A DNA stretch of 64,000 bases from Legionella maioricensis (GTDB lineage Bacteria; Pseudomonadota; Gammaproteobacteria; Legionellales; Legionellaceae): positions 107,941 to 171,940 of the forward strand of contig NZ_JAJKBJ010000006.1 in NCBI RefSeq assembly GCF_023618015.1. Direction: 5' to 3'. The notes under the pieces were generated by a model. That model was not told the origin of the DNA, ran no database searches, and saw only the letters and a program-made list of their open reading frames with translations. Position numbers and translations under genes: made by a program. The stretch's first letter is position 1. Every line of letters starts with the position of its first letter. Shown one piece after another: positions 1 to 8,271 of the stretch.

Positions 1-372
1 GTTGTGCATAAAGAGTATCAAGAAATCATTGGGGCTTGTGGTTACAACTATCGCAGCAATCCAATGGTACCGCTCTATGAAATTGGCTATTGGCTGATGA
101 CCAAATACACTGGATTGGGATTAGCAACCGAGATGGTCACCGCATTGGCTCGATTTGCTTTTGAAACCTTACATGCAGCAAGAGTTCAGATTGTGACTCA
201 GGTTGAAAATATTCGTAGCAGACGAGTTGCAGAAAAATGCGGTTTTGAGATTGAGTCCAGATTGCATCATTATTGCATTGACTGCGTTACGAAAAAGCCC
301 GCAGATGATTTAATGTTTGTTTGTTTTGATCCCCATCAGCTGATTTACAAGGAGCCCCTTGGTGCGGAATAA
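1..372 (+). CDS. GNAT family N-acetyltransferase, 5'-truncated by window edge
   Basis: The reading frame is open from base 1, so the true start lies upstream. The visible 123 codons carry the C-terminal half of a RimJ/RimL-type GNAT fold: an EIGYWL strand, a G-L-G-L-A-T acetyl-CoA pyrophosphate loop, and the N-x-x-S-x-R-V-A-E-K-C-GF helix/strand typical of this group. Members transfer acetyl from acetyl-CoA to an amino group, often on protein N-termini or antibiotics; the substrate cannot be read here. It ends 4 bp before the convergent flavin oxidoreductase. Confidence 0.8.
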   Translation, partial: VVHKEYQEIIGACGYNYRSNPMVPLYEIGYWLMTKYTGLGLATEMVTALARFAFETLHAARVQIVTQVENIRSRRVAEKCGFEIESRLHHYCIDCVTKKPADDLMFVCFDPHQLIYKEPLGAE

Positions 373-376
373 CTCT

Positions 377-1456
377 CTATCGCTCACACAATGCCGCCAG
401 AGTTTCCTCACCTAAGGTCTGGACCAACTCTTTAGCTTTCATTTTGCGGATGAGTTCTACTCCTTGTCCAGCCCATAAAGATAAGAATTCAGATCGCCCC
501 AATTCAGCAGCTTTCTTTCTGATATCGCGAGTAAAGGCGTTTTGAGCGGGAAAGGGCAGGATGGAGCGCTCCTGCTTTTCCATTTCTATCATGAAGCGAT
601 TCTTAATACCACGTGCCCAACGCCCTGAAAAAGCACGAGTGAGCTGGGTGGTATTGCCCTGAGCATGATGCAGCGCTTCTCGGTAAGCCGGTGTTGTTCC
701 TGCTTCATCACATAATAAAAAGGCCGTTCCCAATTGAGCTGCTTGAGCCCCTAGAGTGAGGACTGCCGCAATACTTCTTCCATCCATGATGCCACCTGAT
801 GAAATCACTGGTATTTGAAGTGTGTGAGTCATAATTCGGGTCAGTATGAATGTCCCCATTAGAGAGTCCTGCTGATCCGCAAAAAACATGCCGCGATGTC
901 CGCCTGCCTCTATGCCTTGCACCACAACGGCATCAACCCCGCTTTCTTGCAGGGCAATACCTTCCTCAAGAGTAGTCGCTGTGCCTATAGTCATTATTTC
1001 TTGTTTTCGACATTCTTTAATAATTTTTTTATCGATTAATCCGAAAGTGAAACTAAAAACAGCGGGTTTACATTTTAGCACCACTGCCATTTGTTCTTCG
1101 AAAGACTCTTCAAAAGGAGCTTGAATCAACGGCTCAGGAAGAGCTAGCTCTTGCCTGAATGGGTGGGTAACCTTGAGTGCTGCATTAACTTGGGTTGCAT
1201 TGATCTCCAGGGGCTGCGCAGGCGCAAATAAATTAACTCCAAAAGGCCTTGGAGTAAGCTTTTTAATGTGATTGATTGTTTGCTCAATATCCACCGGTGG
1301 CAAATAGGCCGCGCCTAATGAGCCCAGAGCGCCCTCATTTGAAACCGCAGCGACTAATGCCGGTGTTGATGGACCGCCGCCCAAGGGCGCCTGGATGAGG
1401 GGCCATGTCAGACCTAATCGTTTGCAGAAAGGGGTATTAAGCATAGGATGTGACAT
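377..1456 (-). CDS. NAD(P)H-dependent flavin oxidoreductase / nitronate monooxygenase-like
   Basis: This is a 359-residue TIM-barrel protein of the nitronate monooxygenase / 2-nitropropane dioxygenase-like family. The N-terminus PLIQAPLGGG is the FMN-binding first strand. Further on, VVQGIEAGGHRG and ISSGGIMDG with LGAQAAQLGTAFL are the usual phosphate-binding and family signature segments. Members use FMN to oxidise alkyl nitronates or to reduce other substrates; which applies here is unknown. Length is normal for the family. It is convergent with the GNAT gene and appears monocistronic, with no obvious partner. Confidence 0.85.
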   Translation of the reverse strand: MSHPMLNTPFCKRLGLTWPLIQAPLGGGPSTPALVAAVSNEGALGSLGAAYLPPVDIEQTINHIKKLTPRPFGVNLFAPAQPLEINATQVNAALKVTHPFRQELALPEPLIQAPFEESFEEQMAVVLKCKPAVFSFTFGLIDKKIIKECRKQEIMTIGTATTLEEGIALQESGVDAVVVQGIEAGGHRGMFFADQQDSLMGTFILTRIMTHTLQIPVISSGGIMDGRSIAAVLTLGAQAAQLGTAFLLCDEAGTTPAYREALHHAQGNTTQLTRAFSGRWARGIKNRFMIEMEKQERSILPFPAQNAFTRDIRKKAAELGRSEFLSLWAGQGVELIRKMKAKELVQTLGEETLAALCER

Positions 1457-1608
1457 GATTTTCCTTCCGTTGAAAATGTTTATAGTAGTCTAAAATCAGA
1501 GAGACGGTGTTTCATCGAAATGTTTTTCTAATGTACTCAAATGAAATAGACTCTTTTATGATTCAGTACTATTAAACAATTATTATAATTTAGTTTTAAG
1601 GGATTAAA

Positions 1609-2484
1609 ATGCTTCTAATGACATTTTGGCAGTTTGTAAAAAAACTTTTTTTTAGTTGGAGCCAAGATAGAATTTCAAGTCAAGCTGCCGCACTTGCTTA
1701 TTACACCGTATTTTCTTTGATGCCCATTTTATTGATATGTATTTCAATCGTGGGCATATTATTTGGTGAAGATGCTGCTCGCGGTGAAATAGTGGCGCAA
1801 ATAAGCCGTTTAATAGATAAGGAAACTGCGTTACAAATCCAGGAAATAATTCTCAGTGCCAATAAACCCACTACAGCATTTTATGCCAGAATAGTTAGTC
1901 TTGTTGTTCTTTTGGTTAGCGCATCAGGGGTATTTAGTGAAATCCAACAGGGGCTAAATAATATATGGGGTGTCAGAACAAGGTCCGATCTAGGATGGCT
2001 TGTAAAAATAAGAAGTAGGTTTTTCCCCTTTATCATGGTTTTAGGAGTGGCTTTTTTATTATTAGTCTCATTGATTTTAAATACCTCTCTAGCCCTCTTA
2101 AGTAATTACCTGAATCGTTTTATGGGAACCAATATTTTTATTGACTTAATAATAAGTCACTTAATATCGTTTTTTATTATTACCCTATTATTTGCTATGA
2201 CATTTAAAATTTTGCCCGATGTTGAGTTAAGCTGGCGTGATGTGTGGCTAGGAGCTTTAATCACTTCATTATTATTTAGTATGGGAAAAATTCTACTGGG
2301 ATTTTATCTTAACAAATTTCATATAGCTTCAGTGTTTGGAGCTGCAGGCTCTTTAATTATCATCTTAGTCTGGGTCTTTTATTCTTCTCAAATTTTTTTT
2401 ATTGGTGCAGAAATCACGAAAATTTTTTCTCTATATAAAGGGAAAAAAATTATACCTTCGCGAAATGCCATTCTTATCGATTAA
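1609..2484 (+). CDS. YihY/virulence factor BrkB family inner-membrane protein
   Basis: The protein has 291 residues and about six hydrophobic helices. It shows the family hallmark near residues 20-45 (SSQAAALAYYTVFSLMPIL) and a C-terminal helix block ending in FGAAGSLIIILVWVFYSSQIFFIGAE. The family was once mis-assigned as RNase BN and is linked to serum resistance through BrkB; its molecular role is unsettled. The start follows an AAGGGA ribosome site about 6 bp upstream. A TATAAT-like box lies at 1584-1589 but without a convincing -35. Downstream are two hairpin repeats rather than a gene. Confidence 0.88.
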   Translation: MLLMTFWQFVKKLFFSWSQDRISSQAAALAYYTVFSLMPILLICISIVGILFGEDAARGEIVAQISRLIDKETALQIQEIILSANKPTTAFYARIVSLVVLLVSASGVFSEIQQGLNNIWGVRTRSDLGWLVKIRSRFFPFIMVLGVAFLLLVSLILNTSLALLSNYLNRFMGTNIFIDLIISHLISFFIITLLFAMTFKILPDVELSWRDVWLGALITSLLFSMGKILLGFYLNKFHIASVFGAAGSLIIILVWVFYSSQIFFIGAEITKIFSLYKGKKIIPSRNAILID

Positions 2485-2523
2485 AAAATGGGACATTAAT
2501 CGGTTCGGGGCCGAGGTTAAGAA

Positions 2524-2610
2524 CGTCATCCAGAGCGCAGCGAAGGATCTCCAACATTTGGCTCATGCCCATTTCAGGAGATCCCTCGTCGCAAACTCCT
2601 CGGGATGACG
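2524..2610. repeat. Palindromic dispersed repeat, copy A
   Basis: This is an imperfect inverted repeat: a left arm beginning CGTCATCC and containing GCGAAGGATCTCC, and a right arm containing GGAGATCC and ending GGGATGACG. The same arm sequences recur at 2639, 36440 and 63609. Transcribed, each would fold into a long hairpin. It fills part of the 306-bp gap between the YihY and NlpC/P60-like genes. Confidence 0.75.
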
Positions 2611-2638
2611 GAACGCGGCTTAAGAGCTACTATTGAGC

Positions 2639-2722
2639 CGTCATCTCGAGCGTTAGCGAGAGATCTTTCCAATGCAGCACAGTGCTTATTTCCGAGATCT
2701 CTCGCTAATGTTCTAAGTGACG
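2639..2722. repeat. Palindromic dispersed repeat, copy B
   Basis: The left arm CGTCATCTCGAGCGTTAGCGAG and the right arm GAGATCTCTCGCTAA...GTGACG are inverted copies. The right arm has diverged near its outer end. It belongs to the same family as copies A, C and D and lies 28 bp from copy A in the same intergenic space. Confidence 0.75.
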
Positions 2723-2790
2723 GGGCTTTTTGATCTGCTATATTATTAAGAGCGCGACACTTTTTAATTTTTTTAACTAAACCAACTAAA

Positions 2791-3870
2791 ATGAAAATGA
2801 TGAATCAATCATTAATCTTTATAAAAAAATTAATTTTAATTCCTCTATTAATTTTATTATGGCCCCTTTCTGCAAATTCTGACTCTATATCTTTCTCATG
2901 TCAGAACAACGTAGCCAATTTTGATTATGAATTGCAGCAACCGTTGCATACTAAGCGATTTGTCCGCGGATGGGGGCCGGCACGGAATATCTTACGCTTA
3001 AGTTCAGAACTGCTAACCTGTTTGAATAATAAAGATTGGCAAAGACAACGAGTTCTTGCTGCGGCTGATTATTGGATTAAACAAAAATTAAATTATTGTC
3101 ATCATTATTTACCTGATTATGCTACTCCTTTAGAAAGGCGGGATGCCAAGCACAACAAAGGCGGATATTGCAGTGTTGCTAAAAATATTATGCCGGGTTC
3201 AGTTTATTACCATCAACAAGTCCGATGGAATTATAAGGGAACGGGGGCTGAAACTCGCACTAATTGGATTAATAACACTATGTGGCATGGCATGGATTGC
3301 AGTAATTACACCACTTTTTTATATAATTTTGCTTTGGGATTAATGTTCAGCAGCAATATAAAATACCAGGCAGGGCAGCGTGCTGATAAAACCCAAAATA
3401 ACTTATCTCCCAATCAGCAATCAGGGACTAATGTGCTTGATAATCCCAATGCAGCGGGTAAATTAGTTTGTCGAGATAACAGTATTGAAGTGAACCACTC
3501 GTGTGCCGGTCATGGGGGGTATTTATCGGTAATTGACAGTTCGGGTAATAAACATCCCGGTAGTATCCTTAGTTCGGATTTAACCGCCTTACACCCCGGC
3601 GATTTATTATTTATTTCCGCAAGACGACCTAACAACTCTACAGCTGTAGTGCATGTGGTGATGTGGACAGGAAAACAAGTGAATGATGCCCCTGACGCTA
3701 TTCATTCCGAGCAAATCGCGCCTAACGAATCTTGCCCTCAAAAAGATTGGCGGCCTCATCGTGGCGATTGGATTATTACCGACAGCCATTACCAAGGACC
3801 TGATTATCGCATCCTCACACCTTGCTATTATTTAAATAATCTATGGGGTGTCAGACGGGTCATTTTCTAA
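2791..3870 (+). CDS. Exported NlpC/P60-like (CHAP/amidase-type) cysteine hydrolase candidate
   Basis: This is a 359-residue protein with an N-terminal signal peptide (basic start, hydrophobic stretch IPLLILLWPLSA, cleavage near NSDS). The C-terminal half looks like an NlpC/P60 papain-like fold: a Cys in GMDCSNYT at the start of a helix, the LHPGDLLFIS strand typical of NlpC/P60, a His in VVHVVMWTG, and a polar stretch ITDSHYQGP. Such enzymes cleave cell-wall peptides or other amide bonds outside the cytoplasm. The N-terminal half is not recognised. The start is weakly defined: two in-frame Met codons follow within four residues. Confidence 0.7.
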   Translation: MKMMNQSLIFIKKLILIPLLILLWPLSANSDSISFSCQNNVANFDYELQQPLHTKRFVRGWGPARNILRLSSELLTCLNNKDWQRQRVLAAADYWIKQKLNYCHHYLPDYATPLERRDAKHNKGGYCSVAKNIMPGSVYYHQQVRWNYKGTGAETRTNWINNTMWHGMDCSNYTTFLYNFALGLMFSSNIKYQAGQRADKTQNNLSPNQQSGTNVLDNPNAAGKLVCRDNSIEVNHSCAGHGGYLSVIDSSGNKHPGSILSSDLTALHPGDLLFISARRPNNSTAVVHVVMWTGKQVNDAPDAIHSEQIAPNESCPQKDWRPHRGDWIITDSHYQGPDYRILTPCYYLNNLWGVRRVIF

Positions 3871-4016
3871 TACTCAACTGCTCTCTCTTTGAATTACCAT
3901 AAAAATAACCTAGTATGGTTTTAAGTAGCGTTCGCGTGAAACAAATCTAGATAATGATTTATTAAATAAATTTTTTTTAAAAAATTCAGGCCATTTATTG
4001 CACAGGAGGTGTGTTA

Positions 4017-4220
4017 ATGTACCCGTGTCTTGGTTTTAAATTTAGCTTGGTACAATTGCAGGCGGAAATAACTGCTCCATGGTCTGGAACATGGATTAAT
4101 CAACAACAACTTATTGGTGGCCAGCAGCCATGGAATACGCTGCCCCTTGTTTTGGGGAAAAACAATCCTTGTCTCATGACATGGAGTCGCGAAGCTGGTT
4201 GGAGTCAGCCTTGTTGGTAA
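4017..4220 (+). CDS. Small hypothetical protein, Trp-rich
   Basis: The ORF has 67 codons. The ATG at 4017 is chosen because a perfect AGGAGG lies 7 bp upstream (4004-4009); the GTG at 4011 sits too close to it. The product carries several Trp residues and ends in two Cys-containing turns (NNPCLMTW and SQPCW). No signal peptide or family is recognised. A strong ribosome site and a downstream hairpin terminator support it as a real gene. Confidence 0.55.
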   Translation: MYPCLGFKFSLVQLQAEITAPWSGTWINQQQLIGGQQPWNTLPLVLGKNNPCLMTWSREAGWSQPCW

Positions 4221-4240
4221 TAACTGATGTTTCTAAAAAT

Positions 4241-4272
4241 AATGCGCAACATTAACAACAATGCTGCGCATT
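4241..4272. terminator. Bidirectional hairpin terminator
   Basis: A 13-bp stem with one mismatch, AATGCGCAACATT / AATGCTGCGCATT, encloses the loop AACAAC. T-rich DNA follows on the plus strand and ATTTTTAGAA on the minus strand. It sits between the convergent small ORF and the P450 gene and probably serves both. Confidence 0.7.
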
Positions 4273-4284
4273 AATTTCATTTAT

Positions 4285-5970
4285 TTATAGGGTATTGATA
4301 TATAGTGTCTCGGTCACTTCCTTTGTTGAGTCGTTTGTGGGAACAATGGGGGGCTCTGCCGGCAGCTTATGGTCTGAGAAGAGGCCTGATAGTGCGCTCA
4401 TGCCGGGAGAAAATTCAGAAACAGGCCCCCAGGTGCGAGAGCCCTTTTCTTTTGCCGTTTCTGGAATTGCTTCGGGAGTTACAAGCGGCGCTTGTGGTCG
4501 TGACCTAAAAGTGTACTCTATCTTTCCCTTAACCCCATTGTTAAAATTAAACTCAGTAGGATGATGATTTTTTTCTTTATTGACTAATGCATCCCAAGAG
4601 AATAATTCCAGGGCCTGTTCAGTAATGTATTCAATCATTGCTAAAGTCAGGTATTTACCACGGCACACTCTGGAACCAGACCCAAATGTAGCTAAGGGAT
4701 TGAGTTTGGTATAATGCGGTTGATGTTCTTCCGGATTAAATTGCCCAGCTTTAGGCCCCCATTCCATGGTATCACGGTTAGCTACCCAGGTGGTGTAGTG
4801 CAATTCATCACCAGCCTTGATGAGGATTTTTTTTCCTTTATATTCAATAGTAAAGTCTTCCAAGGCTTTTCCGGGCTGTGCATAGATAGTGGTATGCAGC
4901 CGGCCAATTTCCTGAATTAATATTTTCAAATATTCAGCGCTGGGTTTTTCTTTTAAATAGCGATTGCGAATCGATTCATTACCAAATTCGACAAAGACAT
5001 GATCCAAATATTTTTTAATGTTATCGCCACCGGCAAAAAGAAGCGAAATGATGATTTGCCTTAAAATATCGGGGGTCGTGTGAGCAACATAGTCTTTGCT
5101 AAGGAAAAATGACTGATCCTCTTGCATAATAAGATCAATAAAGGGATCTAGTCTGAGCTTGGCTTCTTTTCTTAATTTTTCTACATTCGCGTAGGGGTCT
5201 ACCACATGCTTAAAAGCGGAGTCCGAAATGTCTTCAATCGCTTGTGATAATTGGTGAATCCATTCATCCTTCCAGGAGGCATTGGGGTAGAAGCCTCTAA
5301 GAAAAACTTTCAATGCATAGAAGCGAAAATCAGGACTGAATTGCTGTTGCGATGCCGCTGCTTGCTTCATGGCATTAATTAAAATCTTGGTTTCCTCTTT
5401 AACGACCTCAATAAACCATGGTTTATGGGAGTTTTCTGTTTTAGAGGGTGTTTCGTTAATAGATCTCATGGTTAATGTGGCGATCATTTCTTGGCTAAAA
5501 GGAGCATGCAACTCGTGTTCGGCACTCAAAATACCCATACCAATGGCTTCCAAAACAGAACCAAAGGCACGTCCTCCGCTAATTTTAGGTGTATTGGGAT
5601 TTCTGGTGAAATAATCAGGCTCTACAGTTTCAGCACGTGGGATTTTGCGCAGCTCGGCCAGAATAACTGGGTTACCTATGGCTACTATTCGCTGACAAAT
5701 TTTATCTTTTCCTGGTGCTAAAACAGGAATCTCTAAAATTTTTACCTCGTCTTCGGGAAGTGCGTCAAATTGACTTTGCAATAAATGATGAAAGGCATTG
5801 GGATCATTTTTGGCATCAAAGTTCATGAGGAGCTGGTAAGTATTGGATACTGCTTTGCCATAATCATATAGTTTATTTTTTGACCAGTTGAAATGGCTGT
5901 CTTGGCCAGGAGCATCGGCGCGAGTAATAAGTACTGTATTTTCATTCCTACCCTGATTTGTTGCAGGCAT
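4285..5970 (-). CDS. Cytochrome P450
   Basis: This is a 561-residue haem-thiolate monooxygenase. The Cys-ligand loop FGSGSRVCRG is present with Cys436. The K-helix E-x-x-R is seen as QEIGRLH, and an I-helix oxygen-binding stretch as FAGGDN. P450s insert oxygen into C-H or C=C bonds using electrons from a redox partner; no ferredoxin or reductase gene lies nearby. About 60 extra residues follow the catalytic domain and are low-complexity (Pro/Ser/Thr rich). No membrane anchor is seen, so it should be soluble. Substrate unknown. Confidence 0.92.
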   Translation of the reverse strand: MPATNQGRNENTVLITRADAPGQDSHFNWSKNKLYDYGKAVSNTYQLLMNFDAKNDPNAFHHLLQSQFDALPEDEVKILEIPVLAPGKDKICQRIVAIGNPVILAELRKIPRAETVEPDYFTRNPNTPKISGGRAFGSVLEAIGMGILSAEHELHAPFSQEMIATLTMRSINETPSKTENSHKPWFIEVVKEETKILINAMKQAAASQQQFSPDFRFYALKVFLRGFYPNASWKDEWIHQLSQAIEDISDSAFKHVVDPYANVEKLRKEAKLRLDPFIDLIMQEDQSFFLSKDYVAHTTPDILRQIIISLLFAGGDNIKKYLDHVFVEFGNESIRNRYLKEKPSAEYLKILIQEIGRLHTTIYAQPGKALEDFTIEYKGKKILIKAGDELHYTTWVANRDTMEWGPKAGQFNPEEHQPHYTKLNPLATFGSGSRVCRGKYLTLAMIEYITEQALELFSWDALVNKEKNHHPTEFNFNNGVKGKIEYTFRSRPQAPLVTPEAIPETAKEKGSRTWGPVSEFSPGMSALSGLFSDHKLPAEPPIVPTNDSTKEVTETLYINTL

Positions 5971-6179
5971 TATCTTCTCCTTAGTTAATGGTTAAATTTT
6001 TTCTAATATCTATATGCCCTAATATACTTATTCCCATGTTCCTTTTGAAACGTTATTACAAATGTAGCCTAGAGTACTTAATTATTTGCTAAATTTAGCA
6101 ATAATGGTCAAATAAGTATTCCATGAGCAGAGTAATCTTGTTGGGGTAAATAAGATGATAATTTTAAACTGAGATAAGT

Positions 6180-7025
6180 ATGAACTATGAACGGCAATTA
6201 AAAAAAGTAATAGAGTTTATCGGGCAACATCTTGATGAAAAACTGACGCTAAACCAATTGAGTTCTATTGCATGCTTTTCAAAATATCATTTTCATCGAT
6301 TATTTACAGCTTACACCGGATTATCTTTACAACACTACATCCGCTGGTTACGCCTGAAACGCGCGGCCCATCAACTGATAGTGGCTAAAGATAAATCCAT
6401 TTTAGATATTGCAATCAATGCGGGGTTTGAGTCGCATGAGTCCTTTTCTCGGGTATTTAAACAAATTTGCGGCGTGAGCCCAAGTGAGTTTAGGTCTCAG
6501 TCCAACTGGCACGTGTGGGAAATGCCGTATTGTTTGCCCAAACGAGGTGAAATGACAATGAATGTGGTTATCAAAAATATGAAGGAAAGGCGTTTGGCGG
6601 TGATAGAGCACCGTGGCGACCCTGAAAAATTGGGCGACAGTGTCAATAAATTGATTCATTGGGCGAAAGAGCAAGCAATGAATTTGCAACCTAAAGCGGG
6701 TGAGTCTTTTGGGTTTGCTTATGATGATCCAAAAACAACGCCTGTTTCCGAGTTTCGTTTTGATCTTGGTATTACGGTACCAGAGCAATTAAAACTCGAA
6801 GGCGAGATCATCGAAAAAAGATTGCCTGCTGGCCGATATGCAGTGACCCTGCATAAGGGAACTCGTGAAAATATTGGTGATGCGGTGTATGGTTTGTATC
6901 GTGATTGGTTACCCGAATCCAATGAAGAGCTTGGCGACTTACCGTGTATTTTTTGTTACTACAATTTTGATCACGAGGTTGCTGAAACAGAATTATTAAC
7001 CGAGTGCTGGTTATTGTTAAAGTAG
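6180..7025 (+). CDS. AraC-family regulator with GyrI-like effector-binding domain
   Basis: The 281-residue protein has an N-terminal pair of AraC/XylS helix-turn-helices (residues about 8-105; SKYHFHRLF and SILDIAINAGFESHESFSRVFK are the recognition elements). A GyrI/Rob-like small-molecule-binding domain covers about 120-281 (VIEHRGDPEKLG...). This is the SoxS/Rob/BmrR-type layout used to sense drugs or metabolites. It is divergent from the P450 across 209 bp, so P450 control is possible but not shown. Confidence 0.9.
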   Translation: MNYERQLKKVIEFIGQHLDEKLTLNQLSSIACFSKYHFHRLFTAYTGLSLQHYIRWLRLKRAAHQLIVAKDKSILDIAINAGFESHESFSRVFKQICGVSPSEFRSQSNWHVWEMPYCLPKRGEMTMNVVIKNMKERRLAVIEHRGDPEKLGDSVNKLIHWAKEQAMNLQPKAGESFGFAYDDPKTTPVSEFRFDLGITVPEQLKLEGEIIEKRLPAGRYAVTLHKGTRENIGDAVYGLYRDWLPESNEELGDLPCIFCYYNFDHEVAETELLTECWLLLK

Positions 7026-7057
7026 CAAAACAAGCAGCCATATCCGTTTTAGCAAGC

Positions 7058-7085
7058 GTAAGCAGGGCTGCTAAGCCCTGCTTAC
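7058..7085. terminator. Perfect 12-bp hairpin between convergent genes
   Basis: GTAAGCAGGGCT and AGCCCTGCTTAC are perfect inverted repeats around a GCTA loop. The hairpin lies between the ends of the AraC-type gene and nagB. U-tracts are poor on both sides, so it may be a weak or factor-assisted bidirectional terminator. Confidence 0.6.
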
Positions 7086-7092
7086 ACGCTAA

Positions 7093-7983
7093 TTACATAA
7101 AGGTACCAACCTGAGTTGGTGTGCTACCCTCATAAACAGGAACAGGGAATTGGGTTGCCTCTGGAATTTTAGGCGCAACATAGAAACTTTTAGACGATAA
7201 TAATGTTGTTTTGGGTTTAACGGATTCTGGTAATTTGGCTGCTGCTTTTTCATCAAGTATGACCGTTACGTTTTGATGATCATATAAGGCTGTTGCCGGG
7301 ATGCATTTATCAGCGGACGAGGAGGAAATAACCTCTGCAATAATATCTGCCTTTGTTGAACCTGTCGCTAACAAATAACAGGCTTTGCAGAGTTTAAAAA
7401 TCGTTCCAATTCCCATGGTTAATGCATGCGTTGGTACGACCTCTTTGCAACTAAAAAAGCGCTTATTTGCCTCGCGAGTCTTATCATCCAGCTCTACTAA
7501 TCGTGTTTTAGAGTCCAGTGCGGAGCCCGGTTCGTTAAAACCAATATGACCATTCACACCTATACCTAAAAGTTGAATGTCTATTCCACCAACTTGTTGA
7601 ATCTTCTCTTCATACTCTTTGACATGTTGGTCAATTAAGTCAGGCGATATCGTTCCATCAAGCATATGAATGTTTTCTTTTTTGATATTAACATGGCCGA
7701 AAAGATGGTGATGCATGTAGTAATGATAAGATTGACTATGAGTTGGCTCTAAACCAAGGTACTCATCCAAATTAAATGTGATTACCGATGAAAAGTCCAG
7801 TTTTTCCTCTTTATGCATGCGCACTAATTCTTTATACACGGGTTCAGGCGTGCTTCCTGTGGCCAGTCCCAGGACAGTGGGTATTTTTTTCTCATTATTT
7901 TCCATGATTTTCTTTTGAATCGCGCGAGCTGCTTTGTGCGCCATTCCTTCCGGTGTTTCTCTAACAATAATGTGATCAAACAT
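7093..7983 (-). CDS. nagB: Glucosamine-6-phosphate deaminase
   Basis: The protein has 296 residues. NagB converts glucosamine-6-phosphate to fructose-6-phosphate and ammonia in the cytoplasm. Visible family marks are LGLATGSTPEPVYKEL (phosphate loop), ITFNLDEYLGL with the catalytic Asp, GIGVNGHIGFNEPG (the classic signature), and a C-terminal nucleotide/lid region slightly longer than in E. coli (266 residues). GGAGA precedes the ATG. It is divergent from nagA rather than in one operon. Confidence 0.95.
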   Translation of the reverse strand: MFDHIIVRETPEGMAHKAARAIQKKIMENNEKKIPTVLGLATGSTPEPVYKELVRMHKEEKLDFSSVITFNLDEYLGLEPTHSQSYHYYMHHHLFGHVNIKKENIHMLDGTISPDLIDQHVKEYEEKIQQVGGIDIQLLGIGVNGHIGFNEPGSALDSKTRLVELDDKTREANKRFFSCKEVVPTHALTMGIGTIFKLCKACYLLATGSTKADIIAEVISSSSADKCIPATALYDHQNVTVILDEKAAAKLPESVKPKTTLLSSKSFYVAPKIPEATQFPVPVYEGSTPTQVGTFM

Positions 7984-8271
7984 ACTATTTTCTCCAAGAA
8001 TTAGAGACGTTATATCCTATAAAAACCAAGAATCAGAATAAGGAGAAACTACTTCAAAAGGGGGGTGTTACACTTCATTCATCTCATCCCTTTCTTTTGT
8101 TATGATGACACTGACGCAGGATGCTAATGAATTATAAAAGACTCGACTTATCTGATTTTCGATTCTAGCTAATTTAGAAGAGAAACTCTAGAGTATTTCC
8201 TGATAGGGGGACGCTCTCTAGACCAGAGCTGAGCCATAAATAGAACGGAATTTATCCCTACGAGGTATTCA

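Noticed and set aside
888..1124. Plus-strand ORF inside the flavin oxidoreductase
   Set aside because: It is antisense to a gene with clear FMN-binding motifs and has no ribosome site.
4011..4016. GTG start for the small Trp-rich ORF
   Set aside because: It abuts the AGGAGG with too little spacing; the ATG at 4017 is at 7 bp.
8000..8271. NagC/NagR-type operator between nagB and nagA
   Set aside because: Only short, imperfect palindromes (around CTCTAGAG) were seen; not enough to call a site.
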